Below are positions 42,749-52,020 of a stretch of DNA of 64,000 bases, in pieces. The number at the start of each line of letters is the position of its first letter. Positions within the stretch are counted from its first letter, which is position 1. Source of the stretch: Candidatus Schekmanbacteria bacterium. GTDB taxonomy: Bacteria; Schekmanbacteria; GWA2-38-11; J061. Both the position numbers and the translations under genes were made by a program. Under the pieces are notes generated by a model. The model worked only from the letters and a program-made list of their open reading frames with translations, did no database searches and was not told the DNA's origin. The stretch spans positions 467,857-531,856 of the forward strand of contig JACRJM010000015.1 in NCBI GenBank assembly GCA_016219965.1. The letters are read 5' to 3'.

Positions 42749-43885
42749 ATGTCTGTCTCCAAAAAAAAATCTGTGCTCATGATTGTTGGAGATCCCTCCG
42801 CTGACATGTATGGTGCCGGTGTAATACGCGAACTTAAGGCCCTGCACCCTGAAATCAACATCATAGGAACAGGCGGCGACCTGATGAAGGAAGCAGGACT
42901 TGACCTCATGTATAACGTGAGGGATATGTCGGTAATAGGCTTGTTTGAGGCTTTTTCCAAAGGAGCATTGCTGCGGCGCATCCGGAAAAACATTCTAAGA
43001 GTAATTGAAGAAAATAATATCAGTGCCGCCCTTCTTGTGGATTATCCCGGTTTTAATCTTTATCTTGCTTCAATCTTAAAGAGCAAGAATATACCTGTCG
43101 TCTATTATATCAGCCCGCAGGTCTGGGCATGGAGAAGCGGACGGATAAAAAAAATAAAAGAACGCGTAGACAGGATGCTGGTTATTCTCCCCTTCGAAGA
43201 AGAACTTTACCGCAATTCCGGAGTGAATGCGAGTTTCGTCGGGCATCCGCTCCTTGAGATCATAGACGAAGATTTAAAAAAATCAGAGAACATCATTCCA
43301 TGGAAAAAATCAGACGGCCCTGTTGTTGCACTTATGCCGGGTAGCCGCAAAAAAGAGATACATTTTCTTCTTGCTGACATGCTGAAGGCGGCGGAAATAA
43401 TTTCCGCACAGATTCCAGATGTATCTTTTGTCCTGCCTGTGGCGCAGGGGCTTGATATAAAGAGCATCGAGGCATTGCTTCCGCGGAGTATTGATATAAA
43501 GCTTACAGATGGAAGAGCAAGAGAGGTTCTTCGAAACAGCGATTTTGCAGTTATATGTTCAGGCACTGCGACCTTAGAGGCTGCGATTATAGGAACTCCT
43601 TTTATAATAATTTACCGTCTTTCAAAATTAACTGAATTTATAGGCAGGAGATTTTTAAAAATTCATAACTGGGGGCTGGTTAATATAGTTGCAGGAAAGG
43701 AAATAATTCCTGAGTTAGAGCAGGAGGAGGTAAATCCTGTCAACATAGCTTCCTTTGTTGTCGAGGCGCTCAAATCTCCTGATAAACTTTCTGAAATGCG
43801 AAATGACCTTTCGAAGATAAGAAGCATGCTTGGCGAAAGAGTCGCGTCGGCAAGGGTTGCCGCTGTGATTTCTGAATATATATGA
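42749..43885 (+). CDS. lpxB: Lipid-A-disaccharide synthase
   Basis: A 378-residue GT-B glycosyltransferase (GT19). ATG 42749 is chosen; an in-frame GTG lies at 42740. Motifs: VGDPSADMYGAGVI near the start, IGTGGDLMKEAGLD, LVDYPGFNLYLASIL near 95, YYISPQVWAWRSGRI near 120-134 and LMPGSRKKEI near 194. It condenses UDP-2,3-diacylglucosamine and lipid X into the tetraacyl disaccharide. No LpxH/LpxI-like hydrolase gene lies beside it, so that step must be encoded elsewhere. Confidence 0.95.
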   Translation: MSVSKKKSVLMIVGDPSADMYGAGVIRELKALHPEINIIGTGGDLMKEAGLDLMYNVRDMSVIGLFEAFSKGALLRRIRKNILRVIEENNISAALLVDYPGFNLYLASILKSKNIPVVYYISPQVWAWRSGRIKKIKERVDRMLVILPFEEELYRNSGVNASFVGHPLLEIIDEDLKKSENIIPWKKSDGPVVALMPGSRKKEIHFLLADMLKAAEIISAQIPDVSFVLPVAQGLDIKSIEALLPRSIDIKLTDGRAREVLRNSDFAVICSGTATLEAAIIGTPFIIIYRLSKLTEFIGRRFLKIHNWGLVNIVAGKEIIPELEQEEVNPVNIASFVVEALKSPDKLSEMRNDLSKIRSMLGERVASARVAAVISEYI

Positions 43886-43907
43886 AAGAGATGTTTGTAC
43901 ATTATAA

Positions 43908-43971
43908 TTGGCTTGGTAGTCCAGCTCTGGCACTGAAAAGCAGGTGCCTGCCGCTGGATCTGCCAAGCCAA
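43908..43971. other. Long nested intergenic hairpin
   Basis: The outer arms TTGGCTTGG (43908-43916) and CCAAGCCAA (43963-43971) pair perfectly. Inside, AG/CT, CCAG/CTGG and GGCAC/GTGCC pair in order, around a loop of about 10 bases. The whole 64-base stretch can fold as one extended hairpin between lpxB and the acyltransferase gene. No T run follows, so it is not a simple terminator. It could be a processing site, a REP-type repeat or an RNA element. Confidence 0.6.
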
Positions 43972-43985
43972 ACAGTTTTATCCAA

Positions 43986-44690
43986 ATGAGTATACAGAAA
44001 AAAATCAGTTTAAAAGATAGTATTCTCCTTTTCCTTCTCCGTACTCTTGGGGTGGGTGCTGTAAGGTTTATCTGCTGGTCATGCAGGATGGAAGTGGAAG
44101 GAATGGAATATGTAAAAGAGATGATGTCCCGCAGGGAATCATATCTTTGCGCATTCTGGCATCAGAGGATATTTTTCAGCATGGCTTTGTTCAGGGATAC
44201 AGGGGGACGCCCTATGGTAAGCTTAAGCCGTGACGGAGAATATATAACGACAGTTCTCAAAGGTCTTGGCTATGACCCTGTTAGAGGCTCTACATCAAAG
44301 CGCAGTTACGAGGCATTCAAGGAACTTCTTGATGAAACGAACGAAGGAACTCAGCTTGGTATCACACCTGACGGACCAAAAGGCCCGCCGCGGGAAGTTA
44401 AAGACGGCATTCTCTATCTTGCAAAATATTCAGGAAGACCCATAGTTCCTGTTTCAGGAAGTGCATCAAGCTTCTGGATCTTTAATAGCTGGGACAGATT
44501 TATAGTCCCAAAACCCTTTAGCAGGATATCAATAAAATTCAGCCCGCCGGTTTATGTGAACAGGGAAGCAGATGAAAAAGAGATTGAAATCAAGAGAGCT
44601 GAAATTCAAAACTCCCTTAACAACCTTTCCGACGAAGTTGACCGGGAAACAGGCCACACCCCACTGCCAATATCACGTATAAAAAATTGA
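43986..44690 (+). CDS. Lysophospholipid acyltransferase family protein (DUF374)
   Basis: A 234-residue protein. ATG 43986 is preferred over an open-frame start at 43944 that lies in the hairpin. DUF374 signatures: AFWHQRIFFSMALF (about residue 58, His-x-x-x-x pattern), SLSRDGEYITTVLKGLGY, RGSTSKRSYEAFKEL and ITPDGPKGPPREVK (about 130). The family resembles LPLAT acyltransferases and is often in lpx/kdt gene clusters, where it may add an acyl chain to the lipid A precursor; this is not proven for this protein. It follows lpxB by 100 bp. Confidence 0.85.
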   Translation: MSIQKKISLKDSILLFLLRTLGVGAVRFICWSCRMEVEGMEYVKEMMSRRESYLCAFWHQRIFFSMALFRDTGGRPMVSLSRDGEYITTVLKGLGYDPVRGSTSKRSYEAFKELLDETNEGTQLGITPDGPKGPPREVKDGILYLAKYSGRPIVPVSGSASSFWIFNSWDRFIVPKPFSRISIKFSPPVYVNREADEKEIEIKRAEIQNSLNNLSDEVDRETGHTPLPISRIKN

Positions 44691-44801
44691 ATCGTCATAT
44701 AAGCTAAAAATCGATTCATATGAATCCCGCCACTCCCACTTGCCCTTTCCCTATTTTCTGATAAGGTACTCAGAAAGAAAACTTTCTTGAGGGGTTATTA
44801 G

Positions 44802-45344
44802 TTGGGGGAAATCAAGCAGCCTGAGCGGGCGAAACTTTTCTGCGCCATTATGTATGCTGAAAGTGCTGATTATGCATCTGTAATTAGCGACCTTGAAAAG
44901 ACTTTCGGAAAAGTTGAGACACGCGGGGAAAAGTATCCATTTACCTACACTGATTATTACACTCCGGAATTCGGCGGGAATCTGTATAAGGAAATGGTGG
45001 TGTTCGGAGGTACTGTGGAGCAGGTGAAGCTCGCTGAAATAAAGCGTTTTACAAACTCTATTGAAGAAAAATATCTTGCAGAAAATGGCAAAAGGAGTAT
45101 CAATATTGATCCTGGATTTATTCTGCCATCCAAGCTGATTCTGGCTTCTACAAAAGATTTTAGCCACAGGATTTATATCGGTGAAGGGATATATGCGGAA
45201 ATTACGTTCATGTTCAGCAGGAAAGGTGTTAGATTCCTTGATTGGACTTATCCTGATTACCGGAGCAGTGAAGTCTCAGGTTTTTTTATTAAAGTGAGAG
45301 AGAAATACATGAGTGAGATGAAGTCCGGGGGTAAACCGGAATGA
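44802..45344 (+). CDS. DUF4416 family protein
   Basis: A 180-residue protein with a TTG start at 44802, preceded by GAGGGG (44789-44794). The sequence KLFCAIMYAE near the start, GEKYPFTYTDYYTPEFGGNLYKE and NIDPGFILPSKLILASTKDF match DUF4416 (PF14385). Members are found mostly in anaerobic Gram-negative and deep-branching bacteria; no biochemical function is known. It overlaps recJ by 4 bp (ATGA), so both belong to one transcript. Confidence 0.85.
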   Translation: MGEIKQPERAKLFCAIMYAESADYASVISDLEKTFGKVETRGEKYPFTYTDYYTPEFGGNLYKEMVVFGGTVEQVKLAEIKRFTNSIEEKYLAENGKRSINIDPGFILPSKLILASTKDFSHRIYIGEGIYAEITFMFSRKGVRFLDWTYPDYRSSEVSGFFIKVREKYMSEMKSGGKPE

Positions 45345-47053
45345 AAGACATTGAATGGATTTTCGCCGAAGAGAATCATGAGCTTGCCGGGGAAATAAGC
45401 AGGAAGTTTGGTATTTCTCTAATAACTGCCCAATTGCTTATCAATCGCGGTTGTGATGATTTTGACAAGGCTATGAAGTTTATGAATGAAGACGAGAGTT
45501 CTTTCTTTGCGCCTACTCTGATGTGCGATATGAAAAAAGCAGTAAAACGCACAATAGAGGCGTGCAGGAACGGTGAAAAAATTCTCATCTTCGGTGATTA
45601 TGATGTTGACGGCACAAGCTCGGTCGTTATGTTAATCAAGACGTTGAGGGCGATTGGCTGCAAGTGCAATTATTATATACCCAGAAGGCTGAAGGAAGGT
45701 TACGGGCTTAATTGCGATGTCGTGAAAACTGCCGCAAGTGAGGGATATACGCTTCTTATCACTGCTGACTGCGGGACAAGCAATTTAGAAGAAATAAGTC
45801 TTGCCGGAGAATGTGGGATCGAAGTCATAGTCCTTGACCACCACCTTCCTTCGGAGCAGATGCCTGATGCTTTTGCGATAGTAAATCCCAAGCGCCCTGA
45901 CTGTACTTATCCATTCAAGGACCTTTCAGCTTCAGGAATAGTCTATAAGTTCTGTTCGGAGATTCTCGCAGGAGACCATTTCCCTGAGTTGATGGAAGAG
46001 CTGCTTGGCCTTGCCGCAATGGGTACTGTTGCAGATATTGCACCTCTCTGCGGGGAGAACCGTGCGATAGTAAAAAAAGGACTCCAGATTCTCAACAGGA
46101 CATCAAACCCGGGTCTTAATGCGCTTCTTGAAAGAAGGGAGCTTCTTCATAAAAAGATAATGCCCTGGCATATTTCATTTGTCCTGGCGCCTGTAATAAA
46201 CGCAGAGGGAAGGGTTCACAAATATTCAGAGAACGAACCTGACGGAATTTCAGAAGTCGTCGAGCTTTTCGTCTCAAATGATAAAAAATCTCTGGACAGA
46301 TATGTGGCGATGCTTTGTGAGGATAATGACAAGAGGCAGGAGATTGAAAAAAGTATAGTTGCTGAAGCAAAAAATATGATCGAAAGAAGGGCAGTTTCTA
46401 AAGACATGCCGGGTTACGTTTTTTATAATGCTCAATGGCATCCCGGAGTGATTGGGGTTGTTGCATCAAAGCTTTCCGAGGAATTAAGAAAACCTGTTTT
46501 CATCATAGGTGAAGGGGGACGGGGTTCTGCAAGGTCTTCTATCAGTTTTGATATTTACTCAGCAGTCAAAAACTGCAGCGAGATGATGCTTTCATTCGGC
46601 GGGCACAGACATGCGGCCGGATTCAGGATGGAGCCTTCATTGGTTGAAGACTTTACAGATGAGATAAACAAATACTGCGCTTCAGTCTTGAAGGAAGATG
46701 ATTTTATCAAAAAAGAATATGTGGACATCAATGTTGAGCTCTCACAGTTGGGACCGGACATTGTCAATGAAATAGACATGCTCGAACCATTCGGCTATGG
46801 GAATCCGCAGCCTGTTTTCTGCTCTTCGCCGGTTTATTCAGGCAATTCTCCCCGTATCGTAGGAACAGACCACCTTAAAGCGGTTTTCAACCAGGGGAAT
46901 ACCGAGATACAGGCTATTGCCTTTAAAATGGCGAACAAGAAAAGCCTTCTCGACAGGAATCTTCCTCTTTCAATAATATATACTCCTCAATTCAATGAAT
47001 GGGACGGAGAGAAAAGAATACAGCTTAAAATAAAGGATATTAAAGCTTTGTAA
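45341..47053 (+). CDS. recJ: Single-stranded-DNA 5'-3' exonuclease RecJ
   Basis: A 570-residue DHH-family nuclease. Motifs: FGDYDVDGTSS (about residue 84, metal-binding Asp), ITADCGTSNLEE (about 145), LDHHLP (DHH, about 165) and SFGGHRHAAGF (DHHA1, about 415). The C-terminal domain has the OB-fold typical of RecJ. It degrades ssDNA 5' to 3' in recombination and mismatch repair. Its start overlaps DUF4416 by 4 bp. A 267-bp gap follows before rimP. Confidence 0.93.
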   Translation: MKDIEWIFAEENHELAGEISRKFGISLITAQLLINRGCDDFDKAMKFMNEDESSFFAPTLMCDMKKAVKRTIEACRNGEKILIFGDYDVDGTSSVVMLIKTLRAIGCKCNYYIPRRLKEGYGLNCDVVKTAASEGYTLLITADCGTSNLEEISLAGECGIEVIVLDHHLPSEQMPDAFAIVNPKRPDCTYPFKDLSASGIVYKFCSEILAGDHFPELMEELLGLAAMGTVADIAPLCGENRAIVKKGLQILNRTSNPGLNALLERRELLHKKIMPWHISFVLAPVINAEGRVHKYSENEPDGISEVVELFVSNDKKSLDRYVAMLCEDNDKRQEIEKSIVAEAKNMIERRAVSKDMPGYVFYNAQWHPGVIGVVASKLSEELRKPVFIIGEGGRGSARSSISFDIYSAVKNCSEMMLSFGGHRHAAGFRMEPSLVEDFTDEINKYCASVLKEDDFIKKEYVDINVELSQLGPDIVNEIDMLEPFGYGNPQPVFCSSPVYSGNSPRIVGTDHLKAVFNQGNTEIQAIAFKMANKKSLLDRNLPLSIIYTPQFNEWDGEKRIQLKIKDIKAL

Positions 47054-47061
47054 AAAGTAAT

Positions 47062-47081
47062 AATTGCGCTTGCAATTAAGG
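47062..47081. other. Short hairpin downstream of recJ without a T run
   Basis: TAATTGC-GCTT-GCAATTA forms a perfect 7-bp stem with a 4-base loop shortly after the recJ stop. No T tract follows, so termination is doubtful. Confidence 0.3.
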
Positions 47082-47261
47082 ATGCTCTATAGTATTAAAA
47101 AAAGACATTAATTAAAAAAACTGCTGGGAGCTCCATAATATAGAGAAAAACAGTTATTTTTTGACTTTAACAAGAAGTTATATTTAATGATTCAGCTGCT
47201 ACCGGGCTGAAAATATTGACCGAAGCAAAAAGCCTGGTGAAGTATGAAGTTTACAAATGAT

Positions 47262-47295
47262 AAGAGTGGGCAATACCCGCTCTTTTCTTTTTTAG
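47262..47295 (+). promoter_or_regulatory. rimP leader hairpin/attenuator
   Basis: AAGAGTGGG-CAATA-CCCGCTCTT is a strong hairpin followed by TTCTTTTTT, only 25 bp before the rimP ATG. A similar GAGTGGGC...GCCCACTC element precedes rimP-nusA-infB in many proteobacteria. It could terminate leader transcription or be a rimP leader motif. Confidence 0.6.
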
Positions 47296-47320
47296 CTATA
47301 TAGAAGAGGCGTTGTAAATA

Positions 47321-47791
47321 ATGCTGGCTAAAAAGCTGGAAGAAATTCTTTTGCCTGTTTTAAACAGCGAGAATCTGGAATTAGTTGAGATTAAAGTAGG
47401 CGGGGCTGAAAGACGCCCTGTGATAAAGGTGTTCATAGATAAAATGGGCGGCGTGGCAATCAAAGACTGTGAGAACGTAAGCCGGCAGTTTTCGACTCTC
47501 CTTGATGTTGAAGGATTTGAGATAGATGGAGAGGAGATCAAAGATTATGTGCTTGAGGTTTCATCGCCTGGTCTTGACAGGCCTCTAAAGAGTGAGAAAG
47601 ATTTTTTAAAAGCACTGGGGAAGAATGTGACTGTTACTGCTAAAAATGCGGATGGAAAAACAAAAACATTTTCTGGCAAGATTATGAGTGCTTCAGAAAA
47701 CTCTTTTGTAATTGAGAAAAGAGGCTCTAAGGAATTGGAAGAAATCCAATACAGCAGTCTTGTTAAGGCTGTGTTTGAGGTAAGGTTCTAA
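47321..47791 (+). CDS. rimP: Ribosome maturation factor RimP
   Basis: A 156-residue protein: the N-terminal domain has ENLELVEIKVGGAERRPVIKVFIDK and CENVSRQFSTLLD (conserved ribosome-binding face), with VLEVSSPGLDRPLKSEKDFLK (about residues 83-102, family signature) leading to the SH3-like C-terminal domain. It assists 30S maturation. It sits 2 bp upstream of nusA, the usual head of the operon. Confidence 0.95.
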   Translation: MLAKKLEEILLPVLNSENLELVEIKVGGAERRPVIKVFIDKMGGVAIKDCENVSRQFSTLLDVEGFEIDGEEIKDYVLEVSSPGLDRPLKSEKDFLKALGKNVTVTAKNADGKTKTFSGKIMSASENSFVIEKRGSKELEEIQYSSLVKAVFEVRF

Positions 47792-47793
47792 AT

Positions 47794-49056
47794 ATGAGAA
47801 GCCAGATATTTCAGATAATTGACCAGATAGCGAGGGAAAAGGGAGTTGAAAGGGAGGCTATGTTCTCTGCCATTGAATCAGCGGTAGAATATGTGGCAAG
47901 GAAAAAATACCCTGAAAACACCATTATCAAAGTAAGGTTCAATTCAAAGGATGAGCATTTCGAGCTTTTTGCCCTTAAAAAAGTCGTCGCAGAAGTCACT
48001 GATAAGGAAACAGAGATTTTGCTTGATGATGCACATTCTATATCCCCTGAATGCAATGAGGGAGATACCATTGAAATCAAGCTCGAGACGATAGATCTGG
48101 GAAGAATAGGCGTCCAGACAGTAAAACAGGTGATAAGCCAGAAGCTTAAAGATGTTGAGCGTGACCAGGCTTACAGTGAGTTCCTTAAATTAAAAGGGGA
48201 CATCATAACAGGAACAGTTGACAGGATTGAAAAGGGGAATTTAATAGTTGACCTTATCAAAGCTGACGGAATTATTTTTTATCGCGACCAGATACCCAAA
48301 GAGAAATTCCGTAAAGGCGACAGGATAACTGCATATGTTGCAGAAGTTAACAAGTCTCCTAAAGGCTTGCAGATAATTCTCTCAAGGACTAGTTCTGAAC
48401 TGCTTATAAAACTTTTTAAGAGCCAGGTACCTGAAATAGAGGATGATATAGTAATAATCGAAGGTGCATCAAGAGACCCAGGCTGGCGTGGAAAGATCGC
48501 TGTAAGAAGCTTGGAAAAAGATGTTGATCCGGTCGGTGCATGCGTGGGAGTTAGAGGAAGCCGTGTTCAGGCAGTGGTAAGAGAACTTAGCGGTGAGAGA
48601 GTTGATATTGTACGATGGTCTGCGGAGCCAAAGGAATTTGTCAAGAATGCCATCATGCCTGCCCAGATAATATCTGTGAAGGTTGACAAGCCTTCGAAAA
48701 AAGCGACTGTAATAGTCGAAGATGATCAGCTCTATCTTGCCATAGGGAAAAAGGGACAAAACGTCAAGCTTGCATCTATGCTTACCGGATATCATATAGA
48801 TATCTTTTCAAGGACTGAGGCTGAAAGCGGGAAGGATGCATCAATATCGAAACATATGGCTGTGGAACAGTTGTCGTCAATACCCGGGATAAATACAGAA
48901 CTTGTTGAAGCTCTTGTTGAAAAGGGTTATAAGAATGTTCGGGCTGTAAGCGATGCCGATGCGGCTGAGCTTGCCCTTATACATAACATTGGAATTGAAA
49001 AAGCAACACATCTGATTGAGTCAGCTATGCGTATGCTTAAAAACGGGGAGTCTTGA
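47794..49056 (+). CDS. nusA: Transcription termination/antitermination factor NusA
   Basis: A 420-residue NusA: an N-terminal RNA-polymerase-binding domain, an S1 domain ([17 protein letters not shown], about 135-200), KH domains ([19 protein letters not shown] near 246-264, and [17 protein letters not shown] near 310-326) and a short C-terminal helix-hairpin-helix region. The two acidic repeats of E. coli NusA are absent, as in many non-gammaproteobacteria. The stop overlaps infB by one base. Confidence 0.95.
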   Translation: MRSQIFQIIDQIAREKGVEREAMFSAIESAVEYVARKKYPENTIIKVRFNSKDEHFELFALKKVVAEVTDKETEILLDDAHSISPECNEGDTIEIKLETIDLGRIGVQTVKQVISQKLKDVERDQAYSEFLKLKGDIITGTVDRIEKGNLIVDLIKADGIIFYRDQIPKEKFRKGDRITAYVAEVNKSPKGLQIILSRTSSELLIKLFKSQVPEIEDDIVIIEGASRDPGWRGKIAVRSLEKDVDPVGACVGVRGSRVQAVVRELSGERVDIVRWSAEPKEFVKNAIMPAQIISVKVDKPSKKATVIVEDDQLYLAIGKKGQNVKLASMLTGYHIDIFSRTEAESGKDASISKHMAVEQLSSIPGINTELVEALVEKGYKNVRAVSDADAAELALIHNIGIEKATHLIESAMRMLKNGES

Positions 49057-51293
49057 TGTCAAATGGAGAAAGAGTGCATGTCCTGGCTAAAAAGCTTGGC
49101 ATGTCGAGCACTGACCTTGTTAACAAGCTGAACAAAGAAGGAATAACGGTTAAAAGCCATATGAATCTCCTCGACGAGGAGACGAGCCAGCTTGTGCTTG
49201 CCATGTTTGGTGGTGCAGAGGCTGATGGTGCAAAGGTTTCCTCAAAAACTGCAAAACTTCCTAAAACTCAAAAGACTGAAAAGGCGCCATCTCCAAAAAA
49301 AGAAACTGCGAAAAAAGCTGAACCCAAAAAGGCTGAAGCAAAATCTGAAAAAGAGGGAGTGAAACCTGCTAAAGCCCAGGCAAAGCCTGAGAAAACTGCA
49401 AAGAAACCTGAGACTTTGCTGGAAAAAGAATCTATAGAGCCAAAACCTGCTAAAGCACCGGAACCGGTCAAGACTGCAAAGGTTGAAAAGGAACGTGAAG
49501 TTGCTGTTGTCCCCGAACCGGCAATAAAGCATGTTGAAGCTCCGTCAGAGACGGAAATAGAGATTACAGAGGGAATAACGGTTAAAGAGCTCGCAGTAAA
49601 GTTTTCTAAAGAACCAAATGAGATAATTAAAAAGCTGATAAGCCTCGGGGTTATGGCTACCATAAACCAGCTCGTTGATTTTGAAATTGTAAAAAAACTG
49701 GCTGATCTGTTCAACCTCAAAGTAAAGCTTGCAGAACTAGAAGTATCTGTTGAAACGATAGAAGCTGAAGATCCTGCTAAGCTGAAAAAAAGACCTCCTG
49801 TAGTAACAATAATGGGGCATGTAGATCACGGGAAGACTTCACTTCTTGATGCTATCAGGGAAACAAATATAATCGCCAAGGAAGCAGGCGGGATAACGCA
49901 GCATATAGGCGCTTACCATGTAGAGCTTGACAAGGGGACAGTGGTTTTCCTTGATACTCCGGGCCATCATGCTTTCACTGCAATGCGCGCGCGCGGTGCA
50001 AGTGTTACAGATATAGTTGTTCTCGTCGTTGCGGCGGATGATGGAGCTATGCCTCAGACAATAGAGGCTATTGACCATGCAAAGGTTGCAAAGGTTCCTA
50101 TAATAGTTGCTGTGAACAAGATAGACAAACCAAATGCTGATCCCCAGAGAGTCCGTCAGGCTCTTGCAGACCATGCTCTGATACCGGAAGAATGGGGCGG
50201 CAATACGGTTTACGTTGACATTTCTGCAAAAAGGAAAACAGGGATAAATGATCTTCTTGAGCTTATACTCCTTCAGGCAGAACTGCTCGAATTAAAAGCA
50301 AATCCTGACAAGAAAGCTTTGGGGGCAGTCGTTGAAGCAAAGCTTGACAAGAACAAGGGACCTCTGGCTACCGTACTGATCCAGAGCGGGACTCTGAAGG
50401 TTGGAGATGCTTTTGTCGCAGGAGTGCATAGCGGGAAGGTGAGGGCGCTTTTCAGTGATCAGGGGAAAAAGGTGATTGCGGCGACACCATCAATGCCTGT
50501 TATGGTACTGGGTTTTTCAGGAGTACCGGAAGCAGGGGATTCCTTTGTTGTCGTGGAAGATGAAAGAAAAGCCAAACAGACTGCCCTGATAAGGATGCAG
50601 AAACGCAGAGATGAATCAATGGCAGGTCCCAAGAAGATTTCTCTTGAAGAACTTTCAGAGCAGATAAAAAGAGGAATAGTAAAGGAACTTAATATAATCT
50701 TAAAAACAGATGTGCAGGGTTCTGCTCAGGCTCTTGAAGATTCAATAACGAAACTCGCTACAAGCGATGTAAAAGTAAAGATAATCCATACAGCTACCGG
50801 AGGGGTTACTGAAAGCGATGTTATTCTCGCTTCAGCGGCAAATTCAATAATAATAGGATTTAATGTAAGACCTGAACCTAAAGCCACTGCTCTTGCAGAA
50901 CGTGAACGCGTTGATATGCGCTTCTATACCATAATTTACGACGTGATTAATGATATAAAGGCTGCAATGGAAGGGCTGCTTGAGCCTACAATACGCGAAA
51001 AACAGATTGGAAGGGCTGAGATCCGTGAGGTATTCAATATAACCAAAGTCGGCGCAGTAGCAGGTTGTTATGTCCTTGAAGGAAAGCTAACAAGAACTGC
51101 CAGCGTCCGACTTGTAAGAGACAATGTGATAGTCTATAAGGGTAAATTGGCCTCACTTAAGAGATTTAAAGATGATGTTAGAGAGGTTCTTGCTGGTTAT
51201 GAATGCGGAACAGGGATTGAGAATTTCAATGATATAAAGGCATCAGATATAATAGAAGCATTCATAGAAGAAAAGGTTGAGAGAAAACTTTAA
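49056..51293 (+). CDS. infB: Translation initiation factor IF-2
   Basis: A 745-residue IF-2. ATG 49056 overlaps the nusA stop, with GGGGAG (49045-49050) upstream; a TTG at 49053 is the alternative. Domains: an IF2_N module (1-55), a Lys/Ala/Pro/Glu-rich linker (about 70-165), a second IF2_N (about 170-230), a G domain with [10 protein letters not shown] (about 253), DTPGHHAF (about 299) and NKID (about 353), then domains II-IV. It positions fMet-tRNA on the 30S subunit and promotes subunit joining. Confidence 0.96.
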   Translation: MSNGERVHVLAKKLGMSSTDLVNKLNKEGITVKSHMNLLDEETSQLVLAMFGGAEADGAKVSSKTAKLPKTQKTEKAPSPKKETAKKAEPKKAEAKSEKEGVKPAKAQAKPEKTAKKPETLLEKESIEPKPAKAPEPVKTAKVEKEREVAVVPEPAIKHVEAPSETEIEITEGITVKELAVKFSKEPNEIIKKLISLGVMATINQLVDFEIVKKLADLFNLKVKLAELEVSVETIEAEDPAKLKKRPPVVTIMGHVDHGKTSLLDAIRETNIIAKEAGGITQHIGAYHVELDKGTVVFLDTPGHHAFTAMRARGASVTDIVVLVVAADDGAMPQTIEAIDHAKVAKVPIIVAVNKIDKPNADPQRVRQALADHALIPEEWGGNTVYVDISAKRKTGINDLLELILLQAELLELKANPDKKALGAVVEAKLDKNKGPLATVLIQSGTLKVGDAFVAGVHSGKVRALFSDQGKKVIAATPSMPVMVLGFSGVPEAGDSFVVVEDERKAKQTALIRMQKRRDESMAGPKKISLEELSEQIKRGIVKELNIILKTDVQGSAQALEDSITKLATSDVKVKIIHTATGGVTESDVILASAANSIIIGFNVRPEPKATALAERERVDMRFYTIIYDVINDIKAAMEGLLEPTIREKQIGRAEIREVFNITKVGAVAGCYVLEGKLTRTASVRLVRDNVIVYKGKLASLKRFKDDVREVLAGYECGTGIENFNDIKASDIIEAFIEEKVERKL

Positions 51294-51312
51294 AATTACA
51301 ATTAGATTATAA

Positions 51313-51594
51313 ATGACAGTCGGTGTCTTAAAGATTGTTTTAGTAATACCAGGCAGCCGCTCATTAAAAGATAAGAGACAGGTTGTAAAAAGTATCAAGG
51401 ACAGAGTAAGGAATAAATTCAATGTTTCGGTAGCAGAGGTTGGAGGCCAGGATTTATGGCAGAGATGCGAACTTGGATTTGCCGCAGTGAGCAGTGATAA
51501 ACAGCTTATAGAGAGCATGCTTCAGCAGATCATAAACCTTATTGAATTATCTGGATCAGCCCTCATATCAGACAGCTCGATTGAGTTTTTTTAA
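51313..51594 (+). CDS. DUF503 family protein (YlxP-like)
   Basis: A 93-residue protein with PGSRSLKDKRQVVKSIKDRVRN, FNVSVAEVGGQDLWQRCELGFAAVSSD and a hydrophobic tail, matching DUF503/YlxP. In Bacillus the gene lies between infB and rbfA, as it does here. A ribosome- or RNA-associated function has been suggested; it is not established. It follows infB by 19 bp. Confidence 0.9.
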   Translation: MTVGVLKIVLVIPGSRSLKDKRQVVKSIKDRVRNKFNVSVAEVGGQDLWQRCELGFAAVSSDKQLIESMLQQIINLIELSGSALISDSSIEFF

Positions 51595-51663
51595 ATATTT
51601 ATTTTAACACGGCATTCAAATTATTCCATCTCAAGCGGTAGAAAGGGCTGGGTTTCACTAAAA

Positions 51664-52020
51664 ATGAGCTCAAGAAGAACAGGCAGATTAAACGTTCTAT
51701 TCCGGGAAGAAATCTCAACCATTATCCTGAGAGAGGTAAAGGATCCCAGGATAGGTTTCGTGACTATCACTTCAGTAGATGTAAGCGCTGATCTTTCTCT
51801 GGCAAAAATATATTTTAGCGCGATCACAGAGGAATCCAACCGTGAGAAAATTGTCAAAGGGCTGCAAAGTGCGGCTCCATTCATTAGATCAAGCCTTAAG
51901 AAGAAGCTAAGCCTCAAGAGGATTCCTATGCTTGAGTTCATATATGATATGTCCCTTGAATATGGCGACAGGATTGATAAAATTTTAAAAAACCTGAAAG
52001 ATGAAGACAGTGAAGGATAA
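51664..52020 (+). CDS. rbfA: 30S ribosome-binding factor RbfA
   Basis: A 118-residue KH-like protein: RTGRLNVLFREEISTIILREVKDPR, then IGFVTITSVDVSADLSLAKIYF and KRIPMLEFIYDMSLEYGDRID. It binds the 30S subunit, helps 16S 5'-end processing and is needed at low temperature. Its last 20 bases overlap the nrnA start. Confidence 0.95.
   Translation: MSSRRTGRLNVLFREEISTIILREVKDPRIGFVTITSVDVSADLSLAKIYFSAITEESNREKIVKGLQSAAPFIRSSLKKKLSLKRIPMLEFIYDMSLEYGDRIDKILKNLKDEDSEG

Noticed and set aside
43908-43971. Integron attC site
   Set aside because: No RYYYAAC/GTTRRRY core pair and no integrase or cassette array nearby.
43908-43975. Possible tRNA or tRNA-like gene
   Set aside because: A 7-bp acceptor-like stem can be drawn, but there is no T arm with GTTCNANNC before the 3' arm and no D or anticodon arm of proper length; a simple long hairpin explains it better.
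47062-47081. Terminator after recJ
   Set aside because: Perfect stem but no following T tract, so listed only as a hairpin.
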